A DNA stretch of 64,000 nucleotides, from NCBI RefSeq assembly GCF_017745095.1, contig NZ_JAGHZZ010000006.1, positions 288,926 to 352,925 of the forward strand, read 5' to 3'. A program made the translations under genes and the position numbers. Positions 53,397 to 62,609 of the stretch are shown piece after piece. The number at the start of each line of letters is the position of its first letter. Position 1 is the first letter of the stretch. The stretch is from Sporocytophaga sp. (lineage in GTDB: Bacteria; Bacteroidota; Bacteroidia; Cytophagales; Cytophagaceae). The notes beneath the pieces are model-generated. The model did no database searches. It saw nothing but the letters and a program-made list of their open reading frames with translations, and was not told the DNA's origin.

Positions 53397-54613
53397 AAAT
53401 TCTGATATTGAACTTTCATATTTTCAAGCACCCACTTGAATTCATTTACAATTGATTCAGTTAAATCTAATTTAACTTCATCTGGCAATACACTCCATGT
53501 ATATGTTTCTATCTCCAGTACATTAGTGATAGACTGATGTTGCAGCAATTGAAATACATTTAATATATCATCCTGAGTTGATTCTAATACTCCATAATTG
53601 GATACAAAAAGAGGTACGTGATAATGGATTCTCCATTCTTCGCATGAACCATAATTGTGGTCATTGATCATATCAGGCAAATCATTATACCTCTTAATTT
53701 CCTTCTGATATTTTCCGGCAACCTGATGAAGATAAATCTTATCACTTATAGATTTGAGTTTAGTGGTAAGCTCTTTATGATCTATGCCTGCAGGTTTGAA
53801 TTTTAATGCTGCGCTTATCTGGATCTTACCAATCCCTATCTTTTCTTTCTTATATAGAGCAAGCATTTCAGCAGGATTTTCAAACAACACAGAAGAGTGA
53901 CATACATCAAAACAAACCTTGATATGTTCTCTAATTGCTGTCTCTGACTCTTGCGCACTCATATTTTTTATTTCATAGAAATACTTCACTGCTCCCGGAA
54001 CAAGCCAGTTATTGTAAAAATTAATCATACCCCTGGTATCTTCTATGATTCCATCCGGCTCCGGCTCTATGTCAAGATGAATTACTTTTCCGCTTTCATT
54101 CTTCACCTGCATAAGGTATTCCGTTACCACAGCAAAGTGAAAGCTTGCCTTCCGAAATATATGATCCATCTGCTCATTGCTCTTAAACCAATGCCTGTAA
54201 GATACCGGTGAAGTTGAAATTCCCCCTTCTATCCCTTGAGGCAAAAGGAAGTTTAAAATTTTAATCAAGCGGACAGTATATTCTATTCGTTCACGGGAAT
54301 TCCAATCGGGTAGATGTACTTTATCTTTTACAATGGTTCTATGAAAACCTCCATAAGGGAATCCATTTATTGTAAATACGTAGAAGCCATTAGCTTCCAA
54401 CCACTGACGGAATCTGAAGAGATTATCATTTGCTAACAATTCTCTTGCCGCTATGTCAGATAGGCGCAAACCTATCCCAAATGGCCGTCCAGGATTAACT
54501 TTATCTTTGATAGATGGAAGATATTCTTTCAGGTTTCCAAAAGTTTCTTCCCAGGTCTCTCCTGGATGAATATTCGTGCAATATGTAAGATGAAAGCCTT
54601 TCTTAAAAGTCAT
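53384..54613 (-). CDS. eboE: Metabolite traffic protein EboE (TIM-barrel)
   Basis: A 409-aa xylose isomerase/AP-endonuclease-like TIM-barrel protein, matching EboE of the ebo cluster. The N terminus reads FHLTYCTNIHPGETWEETF, the Ebo-specific start; HLDIEPEPDGII near 203 and CFDVCHSSVLFENP near 240 supply likely metal ligands. Its reaction is unknown; the cluster acts in the transport of a precursor to the periplasm in cyanobacteria. It overlaps eboD by 4 bp and eboF by 13 bp, so the three are tightly coupled. Confidence 0.87.
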   Translation of the reverse strand: MTFKKGFHLTYCTNIHPGETWEETFGNLKEYLPSIKDKVNPGRPFGIGLRLSDIAARELLANDNLFRFRQWLEANGFYVFTINGFPYGGFHRTIVKDKVHLPDWNSRERIEYTVRLIKILNFLLPQGIEGGISTSPVSYRHWFKSNEQMDHIFRKASFHFAVVTEYLMQVKNESGKVIHLDIEPEPDGIIEDTRGMINFYNNWLVPGAVKYFYEIKNMSAQESETAIREHIKVCFDVCHSSVLFENPAEMLALYKKEKIGIGKIQISAALKFKPAGIDHKELTTKLKSISDKIYLHQVAGKYQKEIKRYNDLPDMINDHNYGSCEEWRIHYHVPLFVSNYGVLESTQDDILNVFQLLQHQSITNVLEIETYTWSVLPDEVKLDLTESIVNEFKWVLENMKVQYQNLWIK

Positions 54614-55773
54614 AACTGGCTCATTTCAATTTTTTGGTAGTATGAATTTGCTTGTTGTAAACTCTTTATAATTTCACCACTCTCAATTGTTCCCACCTCT
54701 GTTCCTTTTCCAATAGCACTTAAAAGCATGATCGTAAGTTTTCCTCCGAGATGTTCTCTGAATTCGTGTAGTCCTTTTTCCAATTCACAATAGTTATTGA
54801 TTAAAAAAGGTAAGTAATCATTCACTATGTCTCTGAATCCACATTGGTTAATACAATCCAAGATTTGATGCCAGCTTTGTTGTGTTATATAATTTCTTAG
54901 ATATGAAATTGTAACATCAAGGACTATTCCTACTGCTACTGCTTCCCCATGTCGAATTTTATAATTATCCATCTGCTCCAGTTTATGAGCTGCCCAATGC
55001 CCAAAGTCAAGCGGACGTGAAGAGCCGCGCTCGAAGGGATCGTCTCCACCAATGTGCTGCATATGAAGCTCTGCACATCGATAAATCAGATCCTGCATAA
55101 TGTCTGGGTCTCTGGCAATAAGAGAAGAAGCATTGTTCATTATAAAATGAAAAAACTCTTCATCCTTTATTAATGAAACTTTAATCGCTTCAGCAATACC
55201 GGCAATCCAGTCTCTTTGACCCAATGTCATGAGAAACTTTCTGTCATTGATCACAGCAAAAGGTGGAGCAAAACATCCCAGGAAGTTTTTCTTGTTAAAA
55301 TAATTCACGCTGTTCTTTACTCCCACTCCTGAATCGTTCTGAGCAAGCACCGTGGTAGGAATTCTGATCAGGCGAATACCTCTGTGTGCAATTGAAGCTG
55401 CATATCCTGCAAGATCCAGTAAAGCACCACCACCTACAACAATAATATAAGAATGCCTCGACAACTTTCCTCTCTCAATTGCTTCAAGGATTTCATTAAC
55501 CCTTCCCATTTCATTTTTCACAGATTCCCCACCAGGAAGAATCATAACTTCTGTAAGTTGTCCGCTTAGGTTCTTATTAAAATATGTATTGGACTTAGGC
55601 AATAAATCCGGGCTTTTACAAGTGAGAGTTTCATCAAAAATCAACAATACTTTTTCTTCTGAAGACTTGTTGATTAATCCTTTCAGTATATGATTTCTTT
55701 CATCGAATATATCTTCTGTAAAAAATACCCTATAAGTAAACGGGACTACGAATGATTGCTGCAAACTTTTCAT
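54610..55773 (-). CDS. eboD: EboD-like 3-dehydroquinate synthase family sugar phosphate cyclase
   Basis: A 387-aa sugar phosphate cyclase of the dehydroquinate synthase superfamily. The NAD-binding segment is VVGGGALLDLAGYAASIAHRG near residue 110, then IPTTVLAQNDSGVGVK, a metal-binding GIAEAIKVSLI near 195 and RPLDFGHWAAHKLEQ near 250, RHGEAVAVGI near 273. Superfamily members close sedoheptulose-7-phosphate or DAHP into a ring; the Ebo version is thought to make a 2-epi-5-epi-valiolone-type cyclitol. A separate aroB for aromatic amino acids would be expected elsewhere. It is followed by eboE with a 4-bp overlap. Confidence 0.88.
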   Translation of the reverse strand: MKSLQQSFVVPFTYRVFFTEDIFDERNHILKGLINKSSEEKVLLIFDETLTCKSPDLLPKSNTYFNKNLSGQLTEVMILPGGESVKNEMGRVNEILEAIERGKLSRHSYIIVVGGGALLDLAGYAASIAHRGIRLIRIPTTVLAQNDSGVGVKNSVNYFNKKNFLGCFAPPFAVINDRKFLMTLGQRDWIAGIAEAIKVSLIKDEEFFHFIMNNASSLIARDPDIMQDLIYRCAELHMQHIGGDDPFERGSSRPLDFGHWAAHKLEQMDNYKIRHGEAVAVGIVLDVTISYLRNYITQQSWHQILDCINQCGFRDIVNDYLPFLINNYCELEKGLHEFREHLGGKLTIMLLSAIGKGTEVGTIESGEIIKSLQQANSYYQKIEMSQL

Positions 55774-55815
55774 AATAATTTTCCATCAACTATGAGTGAT
55801 CAAACAAACACGAAC

Positions 55816-55842
55816 AGATCTATTTATAATAATAAAAGATCT
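55816..55842. promoter_or_regulatory. Hairpin in the eboC-eboD spacer
   Basis: AGATCT, a bulged A and TTTAT pair with ATAAA and AGATCT around AATA. It is the only sizeable structure in the 97-bp gap that breaks the otherwise overlapping ebo genes, and could stabilise or separate mRNA parts. No T-run follows on either strand. Confidence 0.35.
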
Positions 55843-55870
55843 ACTATACATTACTCAGAGGAGTGTGCTA

Positions 55871-56764
55871 TCAGGTAACAGCGAAGTATCTGGAAAGCGC
55901 AATGGATACTGGCAGAAGTGTCAGTATGGCAAGAGCAAACTCAGGACCGGCATATCCTGCAGACAGAGTAGCATCCAAAAGAATAATCCCTATTATACCA
56001 TTTTTAACTGCCTGTCTTATTATACCATAATTGACTTTCACCTGCATTTTTACAATTGGTATAGAAGTAAGCAGCAGGAAGCCAAACAGGAACGGCAGTA
56101 TACTTAGCAACGGAAATTCTTTAACTAATAATATCGTAATAAGACCTGAACATGCCAAGAGATAAAAGAAGAAGCCGGCGTCCAGGATATTTTTTTTAAT
56201 TCTTCCTGTTTCACATTTACTGATAAGTGTTATACCAATGATGTAAAACAAGGGTACTAGAGCAAGATAAACATGTTGAATAATACTGTTGCTTACTATT
56301 GAAATTCCCAGCAACATATTTAATCCACGGCAAATACCCATCATCAGAGGACCATAAATAACAGAATGTTTGGCTTTCGCATCATAAGTGAAGGCTGAAA
56401 TCACAATACAAAAAGCCAGAGCAGCGCTTGAGAATGACACCATCAATGCAAAGAAAATCCCAAATGAAAAAAGACAAATACCAAACCTTTTTGCCTCAGT
56501 AATTGTAAGCTTTCCGCTTGGAATCATTCTTTCAGGACGTTCTATTCTATCCATATCATAATCGAAGACATCATTAAATACAATTCCTCCTGCATAAAGA
56601 CATGCTGTAGACAATACAAGCATTAGTCCCTTTAACAGAAAAGAATTATCTCCAGACCAAGATAATGCAGATGTAGCGATCAGTGCACCATTTATAACGT
56701 CTGCAGTAGAAGACAATACATTGGCAGGTCTGGCAATTGTTATATATGCCTGTAACTTTCCCAT
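55871..56764 (-). CDS. eboC: EboC-like UbiA family prenyltransferase
   Basis: A 297-aa integral membrane prenyltransferase with about eight or nine helices. The first Asp-rich motif is NDVFDYDMDRIERPERMIPSG near residue 64 (NDxxDxxxD); the second, normally DxxxD, reads YDAKAKHSVIYG near 126. UbiA enzymes join a polyprenyl diphosphate to an acceptor. In Ebo clusters the acceptor may be the cyclitol made by EboD, which would give a lipid carrier; that is inference. It overlaps the eboB stop by 1 bp. Confidence 0.88.
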   Translation of the reverse strand: MGKLQAYITIARPANVLSSTADVINGALIATSALSWSGDNSFLLKGLMLVLSTACLYAGGIVFNDVFDYDMDRIERPERMIPSGKLTITEAKRFGICLFSFGIFFALMVSFSSAALAFCIVISAFTYDAKAKHSVIYGPLMMGICRGLNMLLGISIVSNSIIQHVYLALVPLFYIIGITLISKCETGRIKKNILDAGFFFYLLACSGLITILLVKEFPLLSILPFLFGFLLLTSIPIVKMQVKVNYGIIRQAVKNGIIGIILLDATLSAGYAGPEFALAILTLLPVSIALSRYFAVT

Positions 56765-57693
56765 CAGACAATTATATTTGAACTATCATTTTTTGGTAAA
56801 GACTTTCTATCAATTTTTTTCAATTTCTGATCTCCTCTTAATACTGAATTTCCATTGAAAGTATTGTCCATATTTTCGGCAACATTCAACCAGTCTGATT
56901 CCTTTATTTTTCCGCTCAAGCCAAATACTTGCAGTGCATTGCTATAACAAACTTTATCAATATCTTTTGAAGAGATACCTTTTTCTTCCATCAGCAATGC
57001 AGTTTTAGGCACAGCCAATGGATCACTGATTCCCCAATCTGCAGCGCTGTTTATAATAATTCTTTCACTGCCATATTTTTTTACAATTTCAACCATTCTT
57101 TCATTACCCATTTTTGTGTTGGGATAAATGGTAAAAGCAGCCCAGAATCCTTGATCCAGTACATCCTTTACTGTCTCTTCATTATTATGATCAATTACAA
57201 CCCATGAAGGATCTAATTTATGCTCATGGCAAACCTCCATACTTCTTAGTGTGCCTCGCTTTTTATTTCTATGTGGGGTGTGGATCTGTACAGGTAATGA
57301 AGTTTCTTTAGACAAAATCAATTGTTGCCTGAAGTATTTTTCTTCTAATGGAGTTTGCTCATCATATCCAATTTCCCCCACCCCCACAACTTTTTCTTTA
57401 CATAGAAACAAAGGCAGAATATTCATAACAAGCTCAGCAAGTTGTTGATTATTGGCTTCTTTCGAATTAAGACCTATTGTGCAATAGTGCATAATCCCGA
57501 ACTGACTCGCACGAAATCTTTCCCAACCAATAAGTCCACTGAAATAATCTTTAAATGAACCAGCTTCAGTACGTGGCTGTCCTACCCAGAAAGAAGGTTC
57601 TATTACAGCTACTATACCTGCTTCAGCCATTCTCTGATAATCATCAGTAGTTCTGGAAACCATGTGCACATGGGGATCAATAAATCTTTTCAT
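56764..57693 (-). CDS. eboB: EboB-like TatD family metal-dependent hydrolase
   Basis: A 309-aa amidohydrolase-fold enzyme. It starts FIDPHVHMVSRTTDDY with the HxH metal motif, has VGVGEIGYDEQTPLEEKYFRQQLILSKETSLPVQIHTPH (metal Glu then His) near 120 and VIDHNNEE (metal His) near 172, and INSAADWG near 215 with the final metal Asp. TatD-type proteins act on DNA ends or small cyclic esters; EboB's substrate is unknown. It is flanked by eboA (10 bp) and eboC (1-bp overlap). Confidence 0.86.
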   Translation of the reverse strand: MKRFIDPHVHMVSRTTDDYQRMAEAGIVAVIEPSFWVGQPRTEAGSFKDYFSGLIGWERFRASQFGIMHYCTIGLNSKEANNQQLAELVMNILPLFLCKEKVVGVGEIGYDEQTPLEEKYFRQQLILSKETSLPVQIHTPHRNKKRGTLRSMEVCHEHKLDPSWVVIDHNNEETVKDVLDQGFWAAFTIYPNTKMGNERMVEIVKKYGSERIIINSAADWGISDPLAVPKTALLMEEKGISSKDIDKVCYSNALQVFGLSGKIKESDWLNVAENMDNTFNGNSVLRGDQKLKKIDRKSLPKNDSSNIIV

Positions 57694-57703
57694 ATATCAA
57701 ATT

Positions 57704-58621
57704 TTAAAACTCCTGTAATTTCATTTTATTCCATTTATTGGTGATATCCTGCCAGGACAATTCATTATCTATCATCTTAGCATGCAGATCAGGCCTATAG
57801 TCAAGCAGTAGCAGAATAGCTTCTTCTGTATTGCTTATATAGCAGGTAAGTGCTGCAGTTTCCTGGCTCAACTGGTTTTTATCTTCAAATAGAGCCTTCA
57901 CATCTTTAAGATGGTTTGTTGAAAGGAAGGGTGCAATTATTCTCCAGATCTCGGGAGTGATATCTCTACCTGCAGCTTTTCTCTCATGCACAAGATCAAT
58001 TGCCATATCCGAAAGCATAGCATTGGCACGCCTTTCTAAACCAAAAATATCGCTGACAGGGCTATCTATAAAAGCTGCCTTAAGTACCATCTGATTCCAT
58101 TGTGATTCATTAAAAAAATCGCAAGGAAAAGGATTATTCAAGGCTATAGCTTCAAATAACAGTTTGGAATTTGAGCGCACTCCTTCAGCAGCAATTTCGG
58201 TCAATCGATTTTGATAAGGCAGGATTGCGAGGCCTTTTAAAATTGCGACTCTTTCATCAAGATCAGCAGTACCAAAAATATTCTTAATCAGATTAAGAAA
58301 TTCTTCTCCACTAAGAAAAGTAAGTTCCATCAGCATATTTATCCTTATGAACTCGGAAACTGTCCAGAACGAAGGATTCCAGCCTTTTCTAATGATGACA
58401 GTTTCTATCAAATCATCCTCATTTAAATCAAGTATTCGTTTTCCAAATACTGTTGAAACCTTACTGAAAGCGAAATAGATATTTCTGTAAACTCCTGATC
58501 TTACCTTTTCGATCTGTTCTATGTACCATCTGTACTGATCTTCAGTAATAACAAGAGCTATTTTTTTCTCTATAAAATGCCTTGCGGCCTTTACTTCCTG
58601 CATAGAAAAAGCATTTTTCAT
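57704..58621 (-). CDS. eboA: EboA domain-containing protein
   Basis: A 305-aa all-helical soluble protein, the EboA member of the ebo cluster. Typical segments are the FLSTNHLKDVKALFE region near 240 and an even spread of amphipathic helices; there is no catalytic motif. In the cyanobacterial ebo operon it has the same position, just before eboB. Its function is unknown. It starts 18 bp after the TMEM220-like gene, so that gene is probably the operon's first. Confidence 0.85.
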   Translation of the reverse strand: MKNAFSMQEVKAARHFIEKKIALVITEDQYRWYIEQIEKVRSGVYRNIYFAFSKVSTVFGKRILDLNEDDLIETVIIRKGWNPSFWTVSEFIRINMLMELTFLSGEEFLNLIKNIFGTADLDERVAILKGLAILPYQNRLTEIAAEGVRSNSKLLFEAIALNNPFPCDFFNESQWNQMVLKAAFIDSPVSDIFGLERRANAMLSDMAIDLVHERKAAGRDITPEIWRIIAPFLSTNHLKDVKALFEDKNQLSQETAALTCYISNTEEAILLLLDYRPDLHAKMIDNELSWQDITNKWNKMKLQEF

Positions 58622-58639
58622 ATAATGAATCTTCAGATT

Positions 58640-59026
58640 TTAGTGAACTCTTTTTTTTGCCATTTTTAATCTCCTCATAAAAATCCAGTTGAGGAAAACG
58701 AGGTTCATCATGGCGATCGCACAAATCAGAAGACCCAAAGACTCTCTGGCCAATTCTATATTGGAACTATGTTCCATAGGCATTATTATACCCTCATAAA
58801 CCGAAGGCCATAAATAAATACATCCAGAAGCAAATAACGATGTGAATAGCAGCAGAATAAATGAATGAATTCTCTTTATCCCAGAATAGAAACATATCAA
58901 AGCTGCAAATGAGTAAATCGAAATCCATACCAAAGGATCCGGATCATTTAACTGAACAATGGCAAAACCGATGAATAGGAATCCCCATAATGAAGGGATC
59001 ATCCCTGTTAAATTGTTCTTTCTCAT
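58640..59026 (-). CDS. TMEM220-like small membrane protein at the head of the ebo operon
   Basis: A 128-aa protein with four hydrophobic segments (about residues 8-24, 31-48, 52-70, 90-120). It holds the TMEM220 signature FAIVQLNDPDPLVWISIYSFAA near residue 20. It lies upstream of eboA on the same strand, 18 bp away. The cyanobacterial ebo set does not list it as a core member, so it may be a lineage-specific addition to the pathway or a chance neighbour. Confidence 0.82.
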   Translation of the reverse strand: MRKNNLTGMIPSLWGFLFIGFAIVQLNDPDPLVWISIYSFAALICFYSGIKRIHSFILLLFTSLFASGCIYLWPSVYEGIIMPMEHSSNIELARESLGLLICAIAMMNLVFLNWIFMRRLKMAKKRVH

Positions 59027-59153
59027 AAATGCCTAAACCCTCAGAACAAGGTATTGTTTATGACTATCCATGGGTAATAGGGAAGAAAAAAGCTGATATT
59101 AATCAGTTGAATGAATTAATATCTTATTGAATAATGTTTTATAAAAAAAGATT

Positions 59154-59930
59154 ATGTCTGAGAAAAAAGGGAAAATTTATGTGGGCACTTCAGGCTGGCA
59201 TTATAAACATTGGATAGGAAAATTTTATCCGGAAAAAACTGCGTCTAAGGATTTGTTAGATTATTATGATAGTTTTTTCGATACTCTGGAATTGAATAAT
59301 TCCTTTTATCGACTTCCTTCCTCAGAACAATTTTCAAACTGGTATAATAGCACGCCTAAAGGGTTTTTATTCAGTGTTAAGGCAAGCAGATATATTACTC
59401 ATATCAAACGTCTCAATATGCCCTCAGAGGGGATAAAAAAGCTTATTGACAGCATCTCAGCTCTGAAAGAAAAACTTGGGCCTATTCTATTTCAACTACC
59501 TCCGAATATGAAATTGAATATTCAAAGGTTAGAAGAATTCATCAGTTACCTTCCTTCAGGGTACAGATATACCTTTGAATTCCGTCACCCCTCCTGGTAT
59601 ACTGAGGATGTATATGCGCTTTTAAGAAAGAATAACTGCGCCTTTTGTATTTACGAACTAAATCATCATATGTCACCTGTAATTTCAACAGCTAACTTTG
59701 TTTATATAAGATTACATGGACCGGAAGAAAAATATTCGGGTGATTATTCTAAAAAGCAACTTAATGAATGGGCTGCAAGCTGTAAAAACTGGTTAGATGA
59801 AGGGAAAGATGTGTATGTATACTTTGATAATGATCAAAATGCTTATGCCCCCTTTAACGCCCTTTATCTGAAAGAAATATTACAGAAAGGGAAAAAGAAA
59901 AATGTAAAACCAAATTACACCAGTGCATAA
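59154..59930 (+). CDS. DUF72 family protein (YecE-like)
   Basis: A 258-aa TIM-barrel-like protein. The opening IYVGTSGWHYKHWIGKFYPE, the FDTLELNNSFYRLPS segment near 43 and YTFEFRHPSWY near 138, then VYIRLHGP and VYVYFDNDQNAYAPFNA near 225 are standard for DUF72. No enzymatic function is established. It is a single gene, divergent from the ebo operon. Confidence 0.92.
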   Translation: MSEKKGKIYVGTSGWHYKHWIGKFYPEKTASKDLLDYYDSFFDTLELNNSFYRLPSSEQFSNWYNSTPKGFLFSVKASRYITHIKRLNMPSEGIKKLIDSISALKEKLGPILFQLPPNMKLNIQRLEEFISYLPSGYRYTFEFRHPSWYTEDVYALLRKNNCAFCIYELNHHMSPVISTANFVYIRLHGPEEKYSGDYSKKQLNEWAASCKNWLDEGKDVYVYFDNDQNAYAPFNALYLKEILQKGKKKNVKPNYTSA

Positions 59931-60065
59931 AATCAAAAGCTTACCCTGGTATTCATAAATTTTTGATATCTTAATTCACATCTTTCCTTCGGCACTTTTA
60001 ATCGAAAGAAACAAAATTAGGTCTATCGAATTATTAAGATGAATACTTAAATAAAGCAAAATTCT

Positions 60066-61721
60066 ATGCATGGGACTTTCCTAAACAAACTTCATACTTA
60101 TGATATAAACCCTAAATTCAGCAAAAGGGCTGCTTATTTCTCAATGGAGTTTGCTGTTGATCAATCACTGAAAATATATTCAGGAGGACTGGGTTTTCTT
60201 GCCGGGTCACATTTAAGAAGCGCTTATGATCTTAAGCAAAACCTGATTGGAATTGGTATTTTATGGAAATACGGATATTATGATCAGGTGTGGAATCAGG
60301 ATCATTATATGGAAGCTAAATTTGTGAGAAAAGAATATTCATTCCTGGAAGATACTGGAATAATATTTCCGATCACAATTCATGATACCAAGGTAAACGT
60401 AAAAGCATATTTTCTGCCTCCAGATGTATTCGGTACAGCACCTTTATTTTTACTTTCTACCGACATCCCTGAAAATGATTATATATCGAGGACCATTACT
60501 CATAAACTATATGATTCTAACCTTGCAGCCAAGATTGCACAGTCAATCGTATTGGGTGTAGGCGGAGCCAAACTTCTGGATATTATCGGAGCTGAACCAG
60601 AGGTTTATCATATGAATGAAGGTCATGCACTGCCATTGGTATTTTATCTTTATTCCAAATACAGAAGCGAAGAAGCTGTCAGAAACCGCATGGTGTTTAC
60701 TACACATACACCTGAACTTGCAGGTAATGAAGAACATTCTCTGGAGCTACTTGAAGAAATGAGCTTTCTTCATTGCATACCTCTTGATGAAGTGAAAAGA
60801 ATTGCCAAAATCAGTGGAGATACATTGAACTACACCCTTACGGCATTAAGATTATCCAAAATTGCTAACGGCGTTTCCGAGATACATTCTAAAGTGTCTC
60901 AATCTATGTGGCAGGGAAATGAAGGAGTTTGTCCAATCATTCATATAACCAATGCTCAAAATAAGAGATTCTGGAAAGATCAGATATTGGAAGATGCTCT
61001 GAATACCAATAATGACGAACTATTGGTAAAGCGGAAGAAAGAGTTAAAGCAAGAGCTATTTAAAGAAGTTGCGGATCAGACCGGAAAGATTTTTGATCCA
61101 AATGTACTTACTCTCGTATGGGCAAGGAGATTTGCAGGATATAAAAGAGCACAGCTTTTACTTCATAACTATGAAAAGTTTCTCGGCCTCATAAGCAGAA
61201 AGCATGAGCCTATTCAGGTAATATGGGCAGGGAAGCCATATCCCGAGGATAAGCTTGGAATTGATATATTCAATTACATTAATCATACTGTAGAGAAATT
61301 TGATCGCTGTGCAATTCTTACCGGCCATGAAATGAAACTTTCTGCCATGCTGAAAAAAGGATCTGATGTTTGGCTTAACAATCCTATTCCACCAAGGGAA
61401 GCGTCAGGAACTAGCGGTATGACAGCATCGATGAATGCGTCCATTAACTTTTCAATTCCGGATGGTTGGTTTCCTGAATTTGCGAAACATGGGGTAAACA
61501 GCTTTATAATCAACTCTCAACAAACCGATTCCTGGGTTCAAAGAGATGATCAGGACAATAAAGAACTACTCAGAGTATTGGAAGACGAAATTATTCCTAC
61601 CTATTACAGAGACCCAAACAGATGGACTACAATCATGAAACAAGCTATGTGTGACGTATATCCGCAGTTTGATTCGGATCGAATGGCTACAGAATATTAT
61701 CAGAAATTATATCACGCTTAA
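60066..61721 (+). CDS. glgP: Short alpha-glucan phosphorylase family (GT35) protein lacking the PLP lysine
   Basis: A 551-aa GT35 homologue of the short bacterial type. It has YFSMEFAVDQSLKIYSGGLGFLAGSHLRSA near residue 20, WARRFAGYKRAQLL near 355 and IPPREASGTSGM near 440. In classical phosphorylases this last motif continues with the lysine that carries PLP (EASGTSNMK/GMK), but here the next residue is Thr453. Either PLP is not used or another lysine serves, so phosphorolysis is uncertain; it could be a glucan-binding or retooled transferase. It has a strong terminator after it. Confidence 0.8.
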   Translation: MHGTFLNKLHTYDINPKFSKRAAYFSMEFAVDQSLKIYSGGLGFLAGSHLRSAYDLKQNLIGIGILWKYGYYDQVWNQDHYMEAKFVRKEYSFLEDTGIIFPITIHDTKVNVKAYFLPPDVFGTAPLFLLSTDIPENDYISRTITHKLYDSNLAAKIAQSIVLGVGGAKLLDIIGAEPEVYHMNEGHALPLVFYLYSKYRSEEAVRNRMVFTTHTPELAGNEEHSLELLEEMSFLHCIPLDEVKRIAKISGDTLNYTLTALRLSKIANGVSEIHSKVSQSMWQGNEGVCPIIHITNAQNKRFWKDQILEDALNTNNDELLVKRKKELKQELFKEVADQTGKIFDPNVLTLVWARRFAGYKRAQLLLHNYEKFLGLISRKHEPIQVIWAGKPYPEDKLGIDIFNYINHTVEKFDRCAILTGHEMKLSAMLKKGSDVWLNNPIPPREASGTSGMTASMNASINFSIPDGWFPEFAKHGVNSFIINSQQTDSWVQRDDQDNKELLRVLEDEIIPTYYRDPNRWTTIMKQAMCDVYPQFDSDRMATEYYQKLYHA

Positions 61722-61734
61722 AAAACAGACTTTA

Positions 61735-61773
61735 ATAAATCCTGATGTTTGTGCATCAGGATTTATCATTTTT
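61735..61773 (+). terminator. Terminator after the glgP-like gene
   Basis: ATAAATCCTGATG (61735-61747) pairs with CATCAGGATTTAT (61754-61766) around a 6-nt loop and runs into six T. The T-run touches the stop codon of the convergent TspO gene. Confidence 0.9.
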
Positions 61774-62252
61774 TAGTTTAAAGTCCACAAGCTAATAAGC
61801 CAAAAGAATGCATATCCTAACCATCCAATGAATGGCAAAAAAACAATTGATACTGTAGGATATAATCTTGCGAATCTGTAAAAGATATAAAACACAAACA
61901 AGGTAAATGGTATATAAGCAAAAAAGCCTGCCATTGGGCTTTTTAAACCGAAAAATACCAGATCCCAAACGGTATAGTAAGCCATCATAATGACAACCAG
62001 AGTGATCAGAAAAACCGTTTCATTTCTATTATTTTCTTCTGAGAAAAGCTTGTAGAGCAATATTCCACAGATTATATAGAAGATAAATCCCATTGCAAAG
62101 AAATATAAAACCGGTAAGGTAAATGGCGGTAATCGGAGTTGAGCATACCAGCCGGTAAGCGCATCGCCCTTAAATAGGTTACCACATAATGCAAAGAACA
62201 TGCATATAGCGCCAGCTTTAATATATCTGAGCTGATTTAACAATTTATCCAT
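61773..62252 (-). CDS. TspO/MBR family membrane protein
   Basis: A 159-aa protein from ATG 62252 with five transmembrane helices. LRLPPFTLPVLYFFAMGFIFYI near residue 42 is the short TspO motif (PP before the second helix), and the later VWDLVFFGLKSPMAGF matches the region that binds tetrapyrroles. TspO proteins bind porphyrins or sterols. The frame extends to a TTG at 62294, but the ATG gives the normal family length. It is a single gene. Confidence 0.8.
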   Translation of the reverse strand: MDKLLNQLRYIKAGAICMFFALCGNLFKGDALTGWYAQLRLPPFTLPVLYFFAMGFIFYIICGILLYKLFSEENNRNETVFLITLVVIMMAYYTVWDLVFFGLKSPMAGFFAYIPFTLFVFYIFYRFARLYPTVSIVFLPFIGWLGYAFFWLISLWTLN

Positions 62253-62332
62253 GCTTTCAGGAATTAAAATGTGGAATGTATTATATAGGATCAAACAATC
62301 TGGTATCCCTAATGTTCTTAATATAAAAGGTT

Positions 62333-62605
62333 ATGAGACATTTCAGACTTATTACCATTATATTAAGTCTTATTATCCATGGATGCAATGAAAGAAAAGC
62401 TGAAAAAACTTTTTCTACCACCGTTGATACAGGTACTGATATGGTTGATACAACGCTCTTAGAAAGCGATTCTTTACGTCAAAAAGATTCGATCCCCACA
62501 AAGCTTCCTCCTAAAAACAACGATACGGAAACAGTTATGAAACCTAAATCAAAAGATAATATGCCAGTAGCAAAGCCGGATTCTTTAAAGAAGAAAAAGA
62601 AATAA
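62333..62605 (+). CDS. Small lipoprotein, 90 aa
   Basis: A signal peptide with lipobox IIHGC puts the acylated Cys at residue 18. The mature part is hydrophilic and low-complexity, rich in Asp, Thr, Ser and Lys, ending in a run of Lys (SLKKKKK), with no fold expected. It is probably an envelope-bound linker or a small surface lipoprotein. No family recognised. It is a single gene divergent from the TspO gene. Confidence 0.6.
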   Translation: MRHFRLITIILSLIIHGCNERKAEKTFSTTVDTGTDMVDTTLLESDSLRQKDSIPTKLPPKNNDTETVMKPKSKDNMPVAKPDSLKKKKK

Positions 62606-62609
62606 AAGC

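Noticed and set aside
54610..55773. Calling eboD the housekeeping aroB
   Set aside because: It lies in an ebo cluster without shikimate genes, and its sequence has the Ebo-type cyclase layout.
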